In this document: one piece after another, positions 51,540-59,698 of the stretch
Layout of the letters: the number at the start of each line of letters is the position of its first letter
Numbering within the stretch: the first letter of the stretch is position 1
NCBI RefSeq assembly: GCF_000269985.1
Contig: NC_016109.1
Location: 1,240,001-1,304,000 of the forward strand
Length of the DNA stretch: 64,000 nucleotides
Direction of reading: 5' to 3'
DNA from: Kitasatospora setae KM-6054
GTDB lineage: Bacteria; Actinomycetota; Actinomycetes; Streptomycetales; Streptomycetaceae
Position numbers and translations under genes: made by a program
The notes under the pieces: generated by a model
What the model saw: the letters and a program-made list of their open reading frames with translations, nothing else
Told to the model about the DNA's origin: nothing
The model's database searches: none

Positions 51540-52049
51540 ATGCCCGAACCACGGCAGGCGGCGTTCGCCGACTGGCTGGAGACCGTGCGGCACGACCCCG
51601 ACACCGGGTCCTGCCTCACCCCGCTGTCGGAGAGCGGTCGGCGGTGGCTGGCGAACGTCTTCGACGCGCACGGCGAGGTCCCCCCGGCGTACCTGCTCGA
51701 CCTTCTGTTCGAACGCCGGGGCGCGCTCGCCCGCACCGCGCTCGACCTGCTGCGGGACGCCGCCGAACGGGACCTGGGCATCGCGCCGGACCTGCGCGTC
51801 CGAGCCGACGCGCACAGCGACTACGAGCCGTCGGGCGAGGTCGAGGTGCACGGCGAGCAGATCCGCGCCGTCGGCCTCCCGGAGGCGCTGGCCGCGGTGG
51901 CGGGGGCGGTGCAGTCCTTCCTCGCCGAGGCACACCGGGTGGTCTGGCCCGTCTGCCCCGAACACCGCACCGGCGTGCACCCCGCGCTCACCGCCGGAAC
52001 GGCCGTGTGGCACTGCACCACCGGGGCGCACGAACTGCCGCTCCCCTGA
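51540..52049 (+). CDS. 169-aa unknown protein, possible RHS partner
   Basis: A soluble protein of 169 residues. Helical segments (ESGRRWLANVFDAHGEVPPAYLLDLLFERRG) precede a beta segment (RVRADAHSDYEPSGEVEVHGE), and the C-terminal tail has Cys/His spacing VCPEHRTGVHP...WHC. That tail recurs in many unrelated streptomycete proteins. It starts 177 bp downstream of the RHS gene, so it is placed where an immunity protein would sit. However, a strong terminator lies between them and no immunity family is recognised. The start is ATG 51540 with GAGAGG nearby. It could equally be independent. Confidence 0.7.
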   Translation: MPEPRQAAFADWLETVRHDPDTGSCLTPLSESGRRWLANVFDAHGEVPPAYLLDLLFERRGALARTALDLLRDAAERDLGIAPDLRVRADAHSDYEPSGEVEVHGEQIRAVGLPEALAAVAGAVQSFLAEAHRVVWPVCPEHRTGVHPALTAGTAVWHCTTGAHELPLP

Positions 52050-52199
52050 CGGCGGCGGCGGGACGGTGCGGACGGGCCGGGCCTCCCGTTCGGGTGCCGC
52101 CGTTCGGGCGGCCGGCAGTACGTCGGCGCGCCAGCTGCCCTCCGATGTGCGGCCGTCGTGTTTCGCTCGGGGCTCCACCCCCCGACCTGACGGGCCGTC

Positions 52200-54602
52200 A
52201 TGCGCACTCTGCGGTTCCTGCTCGCCGCCGCCCTGCTGGCGGGGCTCCCCGGCCCGGCCGCCGCCGCGCCCGCCGACACCGGGCCGCTGCTGGTGACGTA
52301 CGTCGCCCGGGTCTGCGACCGGTACGACCAGGTGATGGCCAACAAGGCCCGCAACAACATCCAGGAGTCGCTGCGCGACCTCGGGCCGGACTCCAACTAC
52401 CCGGGCGGCGAAGCCGTCAACCCGGCCCGGGAGCAGGCCGGAACCCCGGCGCCGCCCTGCCGGCCGCTGCCCGGCTGGACGTTCGGCACCGGCACCGGGT
52501 TCACCGGCAAGACCCCGGCCACCCTCCAGCTCACCACCCTCACCGGCGTCCTGCGCGAGGACATCACCACCGCCGCGAGCACCCCCGAACTCGACGCCCG
52601 GGGCAACCCCACCGGCCGCACCCTGGACGGCGCCGTCACCGTGCCGCTCACCGCCGCCGAGCAGGACGCCGCCCGGCGCAACTCGCTGGTCGCCGCCGGC
52701 GGCACCAAGTCCGCCCCGCTGAACGGGATGCAGGACCGGTACGGCTTCGCGGCGCTGCGCTGCGCCCAGGACGCCGTCAACGGCGACAACGTCGAGTACC
52801 TGACCTACCCGGCGGGCGCGCGGCACGTGTTCTGCTACTACTACGCGATCACCCCGCCGCCCGGCGCGGGCACCATCACCGTGGTCAAGCGGGTCGCCCC
52901 GGGCTCCAACGGCCAGGGCGTGTTCCGCTTCGACGGCAACCTGTCCTACGCGGACACCAACGGCGACGGGGTCAACGACTTCCTGCTGACCGCGAGCGCG
53001 GCCCAGCAGTCCTCGATGGACTTCGTCCGCGGCGAGACCCGTACGGGCGACGACCCGTGGACCTTCCAGGAGGACGTCGACCCCGGCAGCGGCTGGCTGC
53101 CCGCCGGGCAGCCCGACTGCACGGCCGTCGGCGCCGACGGCGGCCCCGGCACCAGCGTCCTGCTCGCCGACAGCACCGGCCTGGTCTCCGTGCGGCTCAC
53201 CGCCGGCGACCACGTGACCTGCGTCTTCACCAACAGCCGGGCGGCCGGGCAGGCGCTGCTGCAGAAGGAGAGCATCGGCGGCACCGGCACCTTCGACCTC
53301 GACGTCACCCCGCCGCCCGGCGCCGACGTGCTGGTCACCTCGCCGGTCACCACCACCGCCGAGGGAGTGCCGGTCACGGTGGCCTCCGCCGAGCACCCGC
53401 CGCCGGGCCACTACGGGCTGAGCGAGACCGTCCCGGCCCCCGACGGCACCGGGTACTGGGAGACGCCGACCGCGTTCTGCGACGGCACCGAACTGCCCGT
53501 CACCCTCGGCCCCGCCACGCCCGAGGCGCCGAACGGCACCTGGCTGGCCGGGTACGACCTGGCGCCCGACACCACCGCCTCCTGCCTGCTCACCAACCGC
53601 TTCGTGCCCGGCGGGCACATCGGCATCGAGAAGGTCACCCGCGGCGGCACCGGCACCTTCCGGTACGTGGTCCAGGGCCGGCCCGTCCCCCGCGCGGGCC
53701 GGTCGCCGATCCCGCCGCCGCAGCAGTCCGTCGCCACCACCACCGCCGAGGACACCCCCGCCACCGCCGTCCGCGCCGACGGCTCCCCCGGCCCCGCCGC
53801 GACCCTGCTCCCGGTCGGCCCGCTGTACCGCTACAGCGTGCAGGAACTGCTGCCCGCCCCCACCGCCGACGGCTGGTGGGCCCTGGAATCCGTCGACTGC
53901 GGCCAGGCCGGCTCCGCCCCGGACCTGGAGCGGGCCCTCGTCGAGGTCCTCCTGACCGCCGAGGACCCCACCCCCACCTGCCGGTTCACCAACCGCTTCC
54001 ACCGCGTCACCCGGCTGGACGTCGTCAAACTCACCACCGACGACACCGCGCTGCGCCCGCTCGCCGCCCGGCTCGAACTGCGCTGCACCGGCGACGAGAG
54101 CCCCGCCGCCCTGCTGGTCGACCCCGGCCGCCCGCGCGCCGACCTCGGCCGGCGGACCTTCACCACCCCGACCAGCTGCGTCCTCACCGAACCCGCCACC
54201 GGCGCGGCCACCGGCATCGACACCGCGACCTCCGCCGTCCTGCGCGACGACACCGACGGCACCGAGCAACCCGTCGCACTGGGACGGGAGTTCACCGTCC
54301 CGGCGGAACGCTCCTCGACGGTCACCGTCACCAACCGGCTGACCCGCCCGTCGCCCTCGCCGTCCCCGAGCCCCTCGCCGAGCCATTCGCCGAGCACCGA
54401 CCCGAGCCCGTCGCCGTCCCCCACCGTGCCGACGACACCGACGACACCGACGGCGCCGAGCCCCGCCGCTCCGCCGCCCGCCGGGGGCCTGCCGGAGACC
54501 GGGAGTTCGCCGTTCCCGCTGCTGGGCGCGGTCTCCGCCGGCGTGCTGCTCAGCGCCGGGGGAACCCTGCTGGCCGCAGCCCGTCGCCGCCGCCGGCACT
54601 GA
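52200..54602 (+). CDS. LPETG-anchored surface protein with repeated beta domains
   Basis: An 800-aa secreted protein. A signal peptide (LRFLLAAALLAGLPGPAAAA) starts it. An N-terminal region of ~200 residues has several cysteines (VCDRYD, LRCAQD, FCYYYA). Four beta-domain starts resemble SpaA/prealbumin-like repeats (TITVVKRVAPG ~224, LLQKESIGGTG ~352, IGIEKVTRGGTG ~473, LDVVKLTTDDT ~607), each with a Cys-Phe-Thr-Asn type closure (CVFTNSR, CLLTNRF, CRFTNRF). A Ser/Pro/Thr linker leads to LPETG at ~764, then a hydrophobic helix and a basic tail. This is a sortase signal for attachment to the cell wall. The ribosome site is weak. It lies 150 bp from the preceding gene. Confidence 0.9.
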   Translation: MRTLRFLLAAALLAGLPGPAAAAPADTGPLLVTYVARVCDRYDQVMANKARNNIQESLRDLGPDSNYPGGEAVNPAREQAGTPAPPCRPLPGWTFGTGTGFTGKTPATLQLTTLTGVLREDITTAASTPELDARGNPTGRTLDGAVTVPLTAAEQDAARRNSLVAAGGTKSAPLNGMQDRYGFAALRCAQDAVNGDNVEYLTYPAGARHVFCYYYAITPPPGAGTITVVKRVAPGSNGQGVFRFDGNLSYADTNGDGVNDFLLTASAAQQSSMDFVRGETRTGDDPWTFQEDVDPGSGWLPAGQPDCTAVGADGGPGTSVLLADSTGLVSVRLTAGDHVTCVFTNSRAAGQALLQKESIGGTGTFDLDVTPPPGADVLVTSPVTTTAEGVPVTVASAEHPPPGHYGLSETVPAPDGTGYWETPTAFCDGTELPVTLGPATPEAPNGTWLAGYDLAPDTTASCLLTNRFVPGGHIGIEKVTRGGTGTFRYVVQGRPVPRAGRSPIPPPQQSVATTTAEDTPATAVRADGSPGPAATLLPVGPLYRYSVQELLPAPTADGWWALESVDCGQAGSAPDLERALVEVLLTAEDPTPTCRFTNRFHRVTRLDVVKLTTDDTALRPLAARLELRCTGDESPAALLVDPGRPRADLGRRTFTTPTSCVLTEPATGAATGIDTATSAVLRDDTDGTEQPVALGREFTVPAERSSTVTVTNRLTRPSPSPSPSPSPSHSPSTDPSPSPSPTVPTTPTTPTAPSPAAPPPAGGLPETGSSPFPLLGAVSAGVLLSAGGTLLAAARRRRRH

Positions 54603-54678
54603 CGGGAGGGCGCGAGCGGGGGATGGGAGCGGGCGGGAGCGGGCGGGCTACCGGGGCGCCGGCCTCGGTGCAGGCGCC

Positions 54679-54827
54679 GCCGCCGGCTCCAGCTCGGTGC
54701 GGCCCGCCGCGTCCCACTGCCCGTCCCGCGCCCGCCCGCCGCAGGCGCTCCCCCGTCACCCTCCCGCCCGCTGCCGGAACCGCCGTCAGCGGGCCGCCGG
54801 CTCCAGCTCGGTGCGGCCCGCCGCGTC
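54679..54827. repeat. 35-bp direct repeat flanking the deleted FtsW-like gene end
   Basis: Positions 54679-54713 and 54793-54827 are identical over 35 bp (starting GCCGCCGGCTCCAGCTCGG). The second copy encodes the C-terminal codons of the FtsW-like gene; the first lies 114 bp further on, after its stop, in non-coding sequence. Confidence 0.93.
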
Positions 54828-55424
54828 GGAGAGTTTGATCAGGATGGCGGTGAGCAGCCAGTTCGCGGTGAGGGAGGAGCCGCCGGCGGCGAGGAAGGGG
54901 AGGGCTTTGCCGGTGAGCGGGATGAGGCCTGTGACGACGCCGGTGACGACGAAGACCTGGAGGGCGAGGGCGGCGGCGAGGCCGGTGGCGAGGAGTTTGC
55001 CGAAGGGGTCGGTGAGGGCGAGCACGGCGATCGCGAGCAGCGCGGCGATCACCGTCCAGCGGACCTGGGCGGGCGCGGCGGGGAGCTTCTGCCAGTCGCC
55101 CTTCGCGGCGTGCCAGAGCGCGTACGAGTGGTCGAGGCGGTCGAGCAGGACGAGTCCGAAGCCGCTGAGCAGGACCGCGAGCGGGAGGATCAGCGGGTCC
55201 GCGTACGGGGTGAAGCGGCGGACGGCGAGGTGCAGCAGCAGGGCGAGCGCGCCGAGGCCGGCGCCGTAGCGGGCCAGGTCGGGCGGGAGGGTGCCGCGCA
55301 GGGCGAGGCTCGCGCTGGTCCAGCCGGCCAGGCAGACCGCCACCGCGAGGAGCAGCAGGGCGAGTTCGCGGTTGCGGCGCTGTGCGGCGCGGCGTCGGCC
55401 GACGGCGCGCGGGGCGGCTTTCAC
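54786..55424 (-). pseudogene. Internally deleted FtsW/RodA/SpoVE-like gene
   Basis: The 212-aa frame joins two parts of a SEDS-family protein. Residues ~20-130 match the N-terminal helices (LALLLLAVAVCLAGWTSASL, FTPYADPLILPLAVLLSGFGLVLL, then LPAAPAQVRWTVIAALLA). Residues ~139-205 match the C-terminal end (DPFGKLLATGLAAALALQVF, GVVTGLIPLTGKALPFLAAGGSSLTANWLL). Intact proteins are ~450-480 residues with ten helices. The ~250 residues between, including the large periplasmic loop with the catalytic Asp, are missing, without a frame break. It cannot be a functional glycosyltransferase. GTG 55424 has GGAG upstream. Confidence 0.8.
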
Positions 55425-55441
55425 CCGGGCTCCCCCACTCG

Positions 55442-55463
55442 GTAGATTCTACAGCGGTGTAGA
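55442..55463. promoter_or_regulatory. Overlapping palindromes GTAGA-T-TCTAC and TCTACA-GCGG-TGTAGA
   Basis: TCTACA (55448-55453), GCGG, TGTAGA (55458-55463) is an inverted repeat resembling BlaI/MecI/CopY-type TACA...TGTA operators, although its spacer is 4 bp rather than the usual 2. It overlaps GTAGA-T-TCTAC (55442-55452). It sits between the divergent deleted FtsW-like gene and the CtaG gene. Confidence 0.55.
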
Positions 55464-55595
55464 CGTCGGAGTGCGGCCCGCGGTTCACGACCGACCCTGC
55501 GACGACGCCCGGCGGGGCCGTTCGGGTTCCACCGTCCCGCCCGAACCCGCCCGACCCCGCCCGGGCCGGCACGGCCCCCGAAGGAGATCCGCCGC

Positions 55596-56585
55596 ATGTC
55601 CCACCCCGTGGCCGTGGCGCCCTGGCACTGGTCGGCGCTGGCCGACACCTGGACCGTCGAGCCGGTGGTGGCCGCGCTCTGCGCGCTGCTCGCGGCCGGC
55701 TACCTGGCGGGCGCGCGCCGCCACCGGGCGGGCGGGGCGGGCGGTTGGCCGTGGTACCGCACGGCGGCGTTCCTGGGCGGACTGGCGGTCTGGGTCTGGA
55801 CGACCTGCTCGGGCCTGGGCGTGTACGAGCGGGTGCTGTTCACCGACCGGGCGGCGCAGTTGGTGCTGCTGCTGATGCTCGTCCCGATGCTGCTGGCGCT
55901 GGGCGCGCCGGTCTCGCTGCTGGACGCGGCGCTGCCGGCGGCGGGCCGGGCCCGGCTGCGGGCGGCGCTGGGCGGGCGGGTGTCGCGGGTGCTGATGTTC
56001 CCGCTGGTGTCGACGGTGCTGCTGGTCGCGCCGCCGTGGTTGCTGTACTTCACGCCGTGGTACGAGGCGACGCTGACCAGCCGGGCCGGGAACACCGGCT
56101 TCCACCTGCTGCTGGTGCTGCTGGGCCTGCTGTACTTCTGGCCGCGGCTGCAACTGGACCCGGTGGCCCGCCCGTACCCGCTGCTGATCGGCGTGGTGAT
56201 CACCTTCGTCGAGGTGGTGTTCGACGCGGCGCTGGCGCTCGTCCTGCTGTACGGCGGCCACCTGGTCGCCGAGCCGTACTACGCGCAGCTGGCCCGCGAC
56301 TGGGGGCCGTCGCTCGCCCGGGACCAGTTCGTCGGCGGGAACGCGATCTGGATCCTCGGCGACCTGGTCGGCCTGCCGTTCCTGTGCGCGCTGATCCGGC
56401 GGATGGTGGTGACCGGGCGGGCCGAGACGGCGGCGGTGGACGCGGCACTGGACGCGGCGGAGGCCGAGGCGGCGGCGCGGGCGGCGGCAGTCGAGGCGGG
56501 GGCCGGGGCGGGGGTCGCTCCGGAGGAGGGCGAGCGGCCGTGGTGGCTGGACGACCCCCGTCTGCGGCACCGCTACAACGGCTGA
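55596..56585 (+). CDS. ctaG: CtaG-type cytochrome c oxidase assembly protein
   Basis: A 329-aa protein of the caa3-type CtaG family with about seven helices. Conserved blocks are WTTCSGLGVYERVLFTDRAAQLVLLLMLVPMLLALGAPVSL, then PPWLLYFTPWYEATL and FVEVVFDAALALVLL. The C-terminal tail is Ala/Glu-rich, with WWLDDPRLRHRYNG. The family helps insert copper or assemble heme-copper oxidases and occurs widely in actinomycetes. ATG 55596 follows AAGGAG. The upstream palindrome suggests control by a BlaI-type repressor; such a gene is not in this window. Confidence 0.9.
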   Translation: MSHPVAVAPWHWSALADTWTVEPVVAALCALLAAGYLAGARRHRAGGAGGWPWYRTAAFLGGLAVWVWTTCSGLGVYERVLFTDRAAQLVLLLMLVPMLLALGAPVSLLDAALPAAGRARLRAALGGRVSRVLMFPLVSTVLLVAPPWLLYFTPWYEATLTSRAGNTGFHLLLVLLGLLYFWPRLQLDPVARPYPLLIGVVITFVEVVFDAALALVLLYGGHLVAEPYYAQLARDWGPSLARDQFVGGNAIWILGDLVGLPFLCALIRRMVVTGRAETAAVDAALDAAEAEAAARAAAVEAGAGAGVAPEEGERPWWLDDPRLRHRYNG

Positions 56586-56676
56586 GCGGCGGCGCGGGTG
56601 GCGCGGGTCACGGCGGGTCGCGCCGCGCCGGGGAATGCGGCTGCGGGGCTCCGGGTTGCACCCGACGTACGGTTGA

Positions 56677-56692
56677 ATACCCAGGGGGGTAT
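56677..56692. promoter_or_regulatory. CsoR/RcnR-type operator upstream of DUF302 gene
   Basis: ATACCCAGGGGGGTAT is the ATACCC...GGGTAT inverted repeat known for CsoR/FrmR-family metal- or sulfur-responsive repressors, 21 bp before the DUF302 start. Confidence 0.82.
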
Positions 56693-56713
56693 CGACGAGA
56701 GAGGTTCGACGAC

Positions 56714-57106
56714 ATGGCGAACGGCATCACCGCCACGCTGACCGGCATCCCCTTCGCGGCGGCCGCCGAGAAGGTCCGCGCGGCGCTCGCCGGGCAGGGC
56801 TTCGGCGTGCTCACCGAGATCGACATGACGGCCACCCTGCGCGCCAAGCTCGGCGTCGAACTGGAGGACTACCTGGTCCTCGGCGCCTGCAACCCCCCGA
56901 TCGCCCACCGCGCCCTGGAGGCGGACCGCCGGATCGGCCTGCTGCTGCCCTGCAACGTGGTGCTGCGCGCCGTCCCGGAGGGCATCCTGGTCGAGGCGAT
57001 GGACCCGGAGCTGATGGTGGAGTTCACCGGGCGCCCGGAGCTCGCCGAGGTCGCGGACGAGGCGGCCGGCCGGCTGCGCGCGGCGCTCGGCTCGCTGGCG
57101 GACTGA
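56714..57106 (+). CDS. DUF302-family protein
   Basis: A 130-aa DUF302 protein with FAAAAEKVRAALAGQGFGVLTEIDM, LRAKLGVELEDYLVLGACNPPIAHRALEA and LLLPCNVVLRAVPEG. The family often lies with sulfur- or metal-responsive genes; its function is not settled. Cysteines (GACNPP and LLPCNVV) could handle thiols or metals. ATG 56714 follows GAGAGAGG. A CsoR-type operator precedes it, and a terminator hairpin follows. Confidence 0.92.
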   Translation: MANGITATLTGIPFAAAAEKVRAALAGQGFGVLTEIDMTATLRAKLGVELEDYLVLGACNPPIAHRALEADRRIGLLLPCNVVLRAVPEGILVEAMDPELMVEFTGRPELAEVADEAAGRLRAALGSLAD

Positions 57107-57116
57107 ACCCGCGCAC

Positions 57117-57142
57117 CCCCGGGCGGGCGCTCCCGCCCGGGG
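57117..57142. terminator. Terminator after the DUF302 gene
   Basis: CCCCGGGCGGG (57117-57127) pairs with CCCGCCCGGGG (57132-57142) over 11 bp with a 4-base loop. Confidence 0.85.
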
Positions 57143-57160
57143 CGACGCCTGACCTTTTTC

Positions 57161-57176
57161 ATACCCCCCAGGGTAT
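57161..57176 (+). promoter_or_regulatory. CsoR/RcnR-type operator in the MMPL promoter
   Basis: ATACCCCCCAGGGTAT lies between a possible -35 (CTGACC, 57149-57154) and -10 (TATTAT, 57174-57179), with a -10 overlap, 32 bp before the MMPL start. Its arms mirror the site upstream of the DUF302 gene. Confidence 0.85.
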
Positions 57177-57207
57177 TATTCGTTCCCTCGCGCTTGGAGA
57201 GAGACCA

Positions 57208-59370
57208 GTGAACCGCTCCGCCCCCGCCCCGACGGCCCCGCCGGCGGCCGTCGCCGACCCGCCCCGCCCGGGCCTGCTGGGCCGGCTCGGCGTGTGGTCC
57301 GTGCACCACTTCAAGACCGTGCTGGCCGGCTGGCTGGTGCTGGTGATCGGACTGGGCGCGTTCGCCCCGCAGGTCACCTCGGCGCTGTCCGGCGCGGGCT
57401 GGCAGGCCGACGGCTCGGACTCGGTGCAGGTCCGCGCGCTCGCCGAGCGGCACTTCGCCGGGAACGCCTCGTCCGCGATCCAGATCGTGGTCACCGCCGA
57501 CCGTCCGGTCGACGATCCGGGCGTGCGGCAGGTGGTCGACCGGGCCGCCGCGCTGGCCGCCGCCGACAGCCGGGTCTCCACCGTGATACCGCCGCAGCCC
57601 GGCGCCACCGTCAGCCCGGACGGCCGCACCGCCGTCCTGCTGGCTGGGGCCGCCGCCTCGCCCGACGACATGGTGCGGGCCGCCGACGACCTGAAGGAGC
57701 CGCTGCGCGCCCTCTCCGGCGACGGCGTCGAGGTCACCGCGACCGGGGCCTCCGTGCTGTGGAGCGACTTCAACAAGGCCAACCACGACGCGATGATGAA
57801 GTCCGAGGTGATGTCCTGGCCGGTCACCCTGGGCATCCTGGTGCTGGCCTTCGGCTCGCTGGTCGCCGCCGGACTGCCGCTGCTGCTCACCATGGCCGGC
57901 CTGGCCGCGTCCGCCGGGTCGCTGGTGCTGATCAGCCACCTGTTCCCGATCTCGGTCTGGGCGATGAACTTCGCGATGATGTTCGCGCTCGCCCTCGGCA
58001 TCGACTACGCGCTGTTCCTGGTGGTGCGCTTCCGCGCCGCCCGGGCCGCCGGGAAGGACGGGCCGCGCGCCGTCGCCGAGACCATGGACACCGCGGGCAA
58101 GGCCGTGCTGCTCTCCGGCGCGACCGTGCTGGTCAGCCTCTCCGCCGTGATGCTGGTGCCCGCGCCCGCGTTCCGCTCGATGGCCGGCGGCATCATGCTC
58201 GCCGTGCTGTTCGTGCTCGCCGCCACCCTGACCCTGCTGCCCGCCGTCCTCGGCAGGCTCGGCCACCGGGTCGACGCGCTCGCCCTGCCCTGGGCGAAGC
58301 GGCGGACCGCACAGACCTCGCCGCGGTTCGCCGCCTGGGGCGAGCGGCTCTGGAAGCACCCGCTGCGCTGGGGCGCCCTCGCGCTGACCGTGCTGCTCGC
58401 GCTCGCCGCGCCCGTCCTCGGGCTGCGCACCGCGATGCCCTCGATCGACGTGCTGCCCGGCGACGCCAGCGCCCGGGCCGGCTACACCGCCGTCCAGCAG
58501 GCGTTCGGCGCCGGCACCCCCGGCACCCTGCAGATCCTCACCCCCGCCGACCAGGCCGAGGCCACCGTCCGGACCGTCACCGCGAACCCCGGCATCGCCG
58601 GCGTGCTGCCCGCCCAGCCGGCCGCCGACGGCACCGACTGGACGATGGTGCAGGCCGTGCCGACCGTCGACCCGTCCGACCCGCGGCTCGGCCACACCGT
58701 CGACACGCTGCGCGCCGAACTGCCCGACCGCGCACTGGTCGGCGGCGCCTCGGTGGAGAACCTCGACCTCCAGCACCTGCTGACCGAGAAGACCCCGCTG
58801 GTGATCGGCGTCGTCATGGCGCTCGGCTTCGTCCTGCTGCTGTTCGCGCTGCGCGCCCCGCTGATCGCCGCGCTCGGCACCGTCGCCGGACTGCTCTCCA
58901 CCGGCGCCGCGTTCGGCGTCGCCCGGCTGGTCTTCCAGGACGGGCACGGCGCCGGACTGCTCGGCTTCACCCCGCAGGGCTTCCTGGACGGCTGGGCGCC
59001 GGTCTTCTTCTTCGCGATGATCTTCGCGATCGCGATGGACTACACCGTCTTCCTGCTCGCCTCCGCCAAGGAGCAGTACGAGCGCACCGGCGACCCCCGG
59101 CAGGCGATGGTCGGCGCGCTGGCCCACTCCGGCCGGGTGGTCTTCGCGGCGGCCGCCGTGATGGTCGCGGTGTTCTTCACCTTCGCCATCTCCGGACCGC
59201 TGCCGCCCAAGGAGATGGGCATCGTGCTGGGCGTCGCCGTGCTGCTGGACGCGGCGCTGGTCCGACTGGTGCTGCTGCCCGTCATGCTCCGGCTGGCCGG
59301 ACGGGCCGCCTGGCACACGCCCCGGTGGCTGGACCGCGTCCTGCCGAGGATCCCGTTCTCGCACTCCTGA
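57208..59370 (+). CDS. MMPL-family membrane transporter
   Basis: A 720-aa RND/MMPL protein with two repeats of helices. The first helix (TVLAGWLVLVIGLGAFAPQ) is followed by a periplasmic domain. Conserved membrane motifs are NFAMMFALALGIDYALFLVVRFR in repeat one and FFFAMIFAIAMDYTVFLLASAKE in repeat two; the GIDY and AMDY Asp residues are the expected proton-relay sites. It exports lipids or other molecules by the proton gradient. GTG 57208 follows GGAGAGAG. The operator places it under a CsoR-like repressor, unusual for a lipid exporter. Confidence 0.93.
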   Translation: MNRSAPAPTAPPAAVADPPRPGLLGRLGVWSVHHFKTVLAGWLVLVIGLGAFAPQVTSALSGAGWQADGSDSVQVRALAERHFAGNASSAIQIVVTADRPVDDPGVRQVVDRAAALAAADSRVSTVIPPQPGATVSPDGRTAVLLAGAAASPDDMVRAADDLKEPLRALSGDGVEVTATGASVLWSDFNKANHDAMMKSEVMSWPVTLGILVLAFGSLVAAGLPLLLTMAGLAASAGSLVLISHLFPISVWAMNFAMMFALALGIDYALFLVVRFRAARAAGKDGPRAVAETMDTAGKAVLLSGATVLVSLSAVMLVPAPAFRSMAGGIMLAVLFVLAATLTLLPAVLGRLGHRVDALALPWAKRRTAQTSPRFAAWGERLWKHPLRWGALALTVLLALAAPVLGLRTAMPSIDVLPGDASARAGYTAVQQAFGAGTPGTLQILTPADQAEATVRTVTANPGIAGVLPAQPAADGTDWTMVQAVPTVDPSDPRLGHTVDTLRAELPDRALVGGASVENLDLQHLLTEKTPLVIGVVMALGFVLLLFALRAPLIAALGTVAGLLSTGAAFGVARLVFQDGHGAGLLGFTPQGFLDGWAPVFFFAMIFAIAMDYTVFLLASAKEQYERTGDPRQAMVGALAHSGRVVFAAAAVMVAVFFTFAISGPLPPKEMGIVLGVAVLLDAALVRLVLLPVMLRLAGRAAWHTPRWLDRVLPRIPFSHS

Positions 59371-59423
59371 CCCCGTCTCCCTCTCCCCCGCTTGATCACC
59401 CCCCGTTGAAAGGAAGCACTCCC

Positions 59424-59648
59424 ATGTGTCGTCGCACCACCTGCAAGTTTTGCGGCAAGCCGGGTTTCGCCGGCTGCGGCATGCACGTCGAACAGGTCCT
59501 GGCCGGCGTGCCGAAGTCGCAGCGCTGCTCGTGCGCGGCGGACGCGAAGGCGGCCAGGGCCGCGAAGGGCGCGAAGGGCGCTGTGGGCGCGAACGGCGCG
59601 GCGGCTCCGGCCGGTTCGTGGTTCTCCCGGCTGTTCGGCCGGAGCTGA
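59424..59648 (+). CDS. Small Cys-rich protein, unknown function
   Basis: A 74-aa protein with seven cysteines in an MCRRTTCKFCGKPGFAGCGM segment and a later RCSC. The HVEQVLAGVP motif lies between, and an Ala/Lys/Gly-rich linker with a SWFSRLFGRS end follows. A similar short family (CxxTCxxCGKxxxxGCGxHV) is widespread in bacteria and unnamed; it may bind metal or thiols. ATG 59424 follows AAGGAAG, 53 bp after the MMPL gene, so both are probably cotranscribed. Confidence 0.87.
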   Translation: MCRRTTCKFCGKPGFAGCGMHVEQVLAGVPKSQRCSCAADAKAARAAKGAKGAVGANGAAAPAGSWFSRLFGRS

Positions 59649-59698
59649 CCGCAGCGCCGACGTCCCGCGCGCACACCCCCGCGCGCACGCCCCCGCGA

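Noticed and set aside
51354..54599. About 1,080-aa open frame opposite the LPETG protein
   Set aside because: No domain or start context; the LPETG gene has a signal peptide and anchor.
56869..59688. About 940-aa open frame opposite the MMPL gene
   Set aside because: Shadow composition; the MMPL protein on the other strand has all family motifs.
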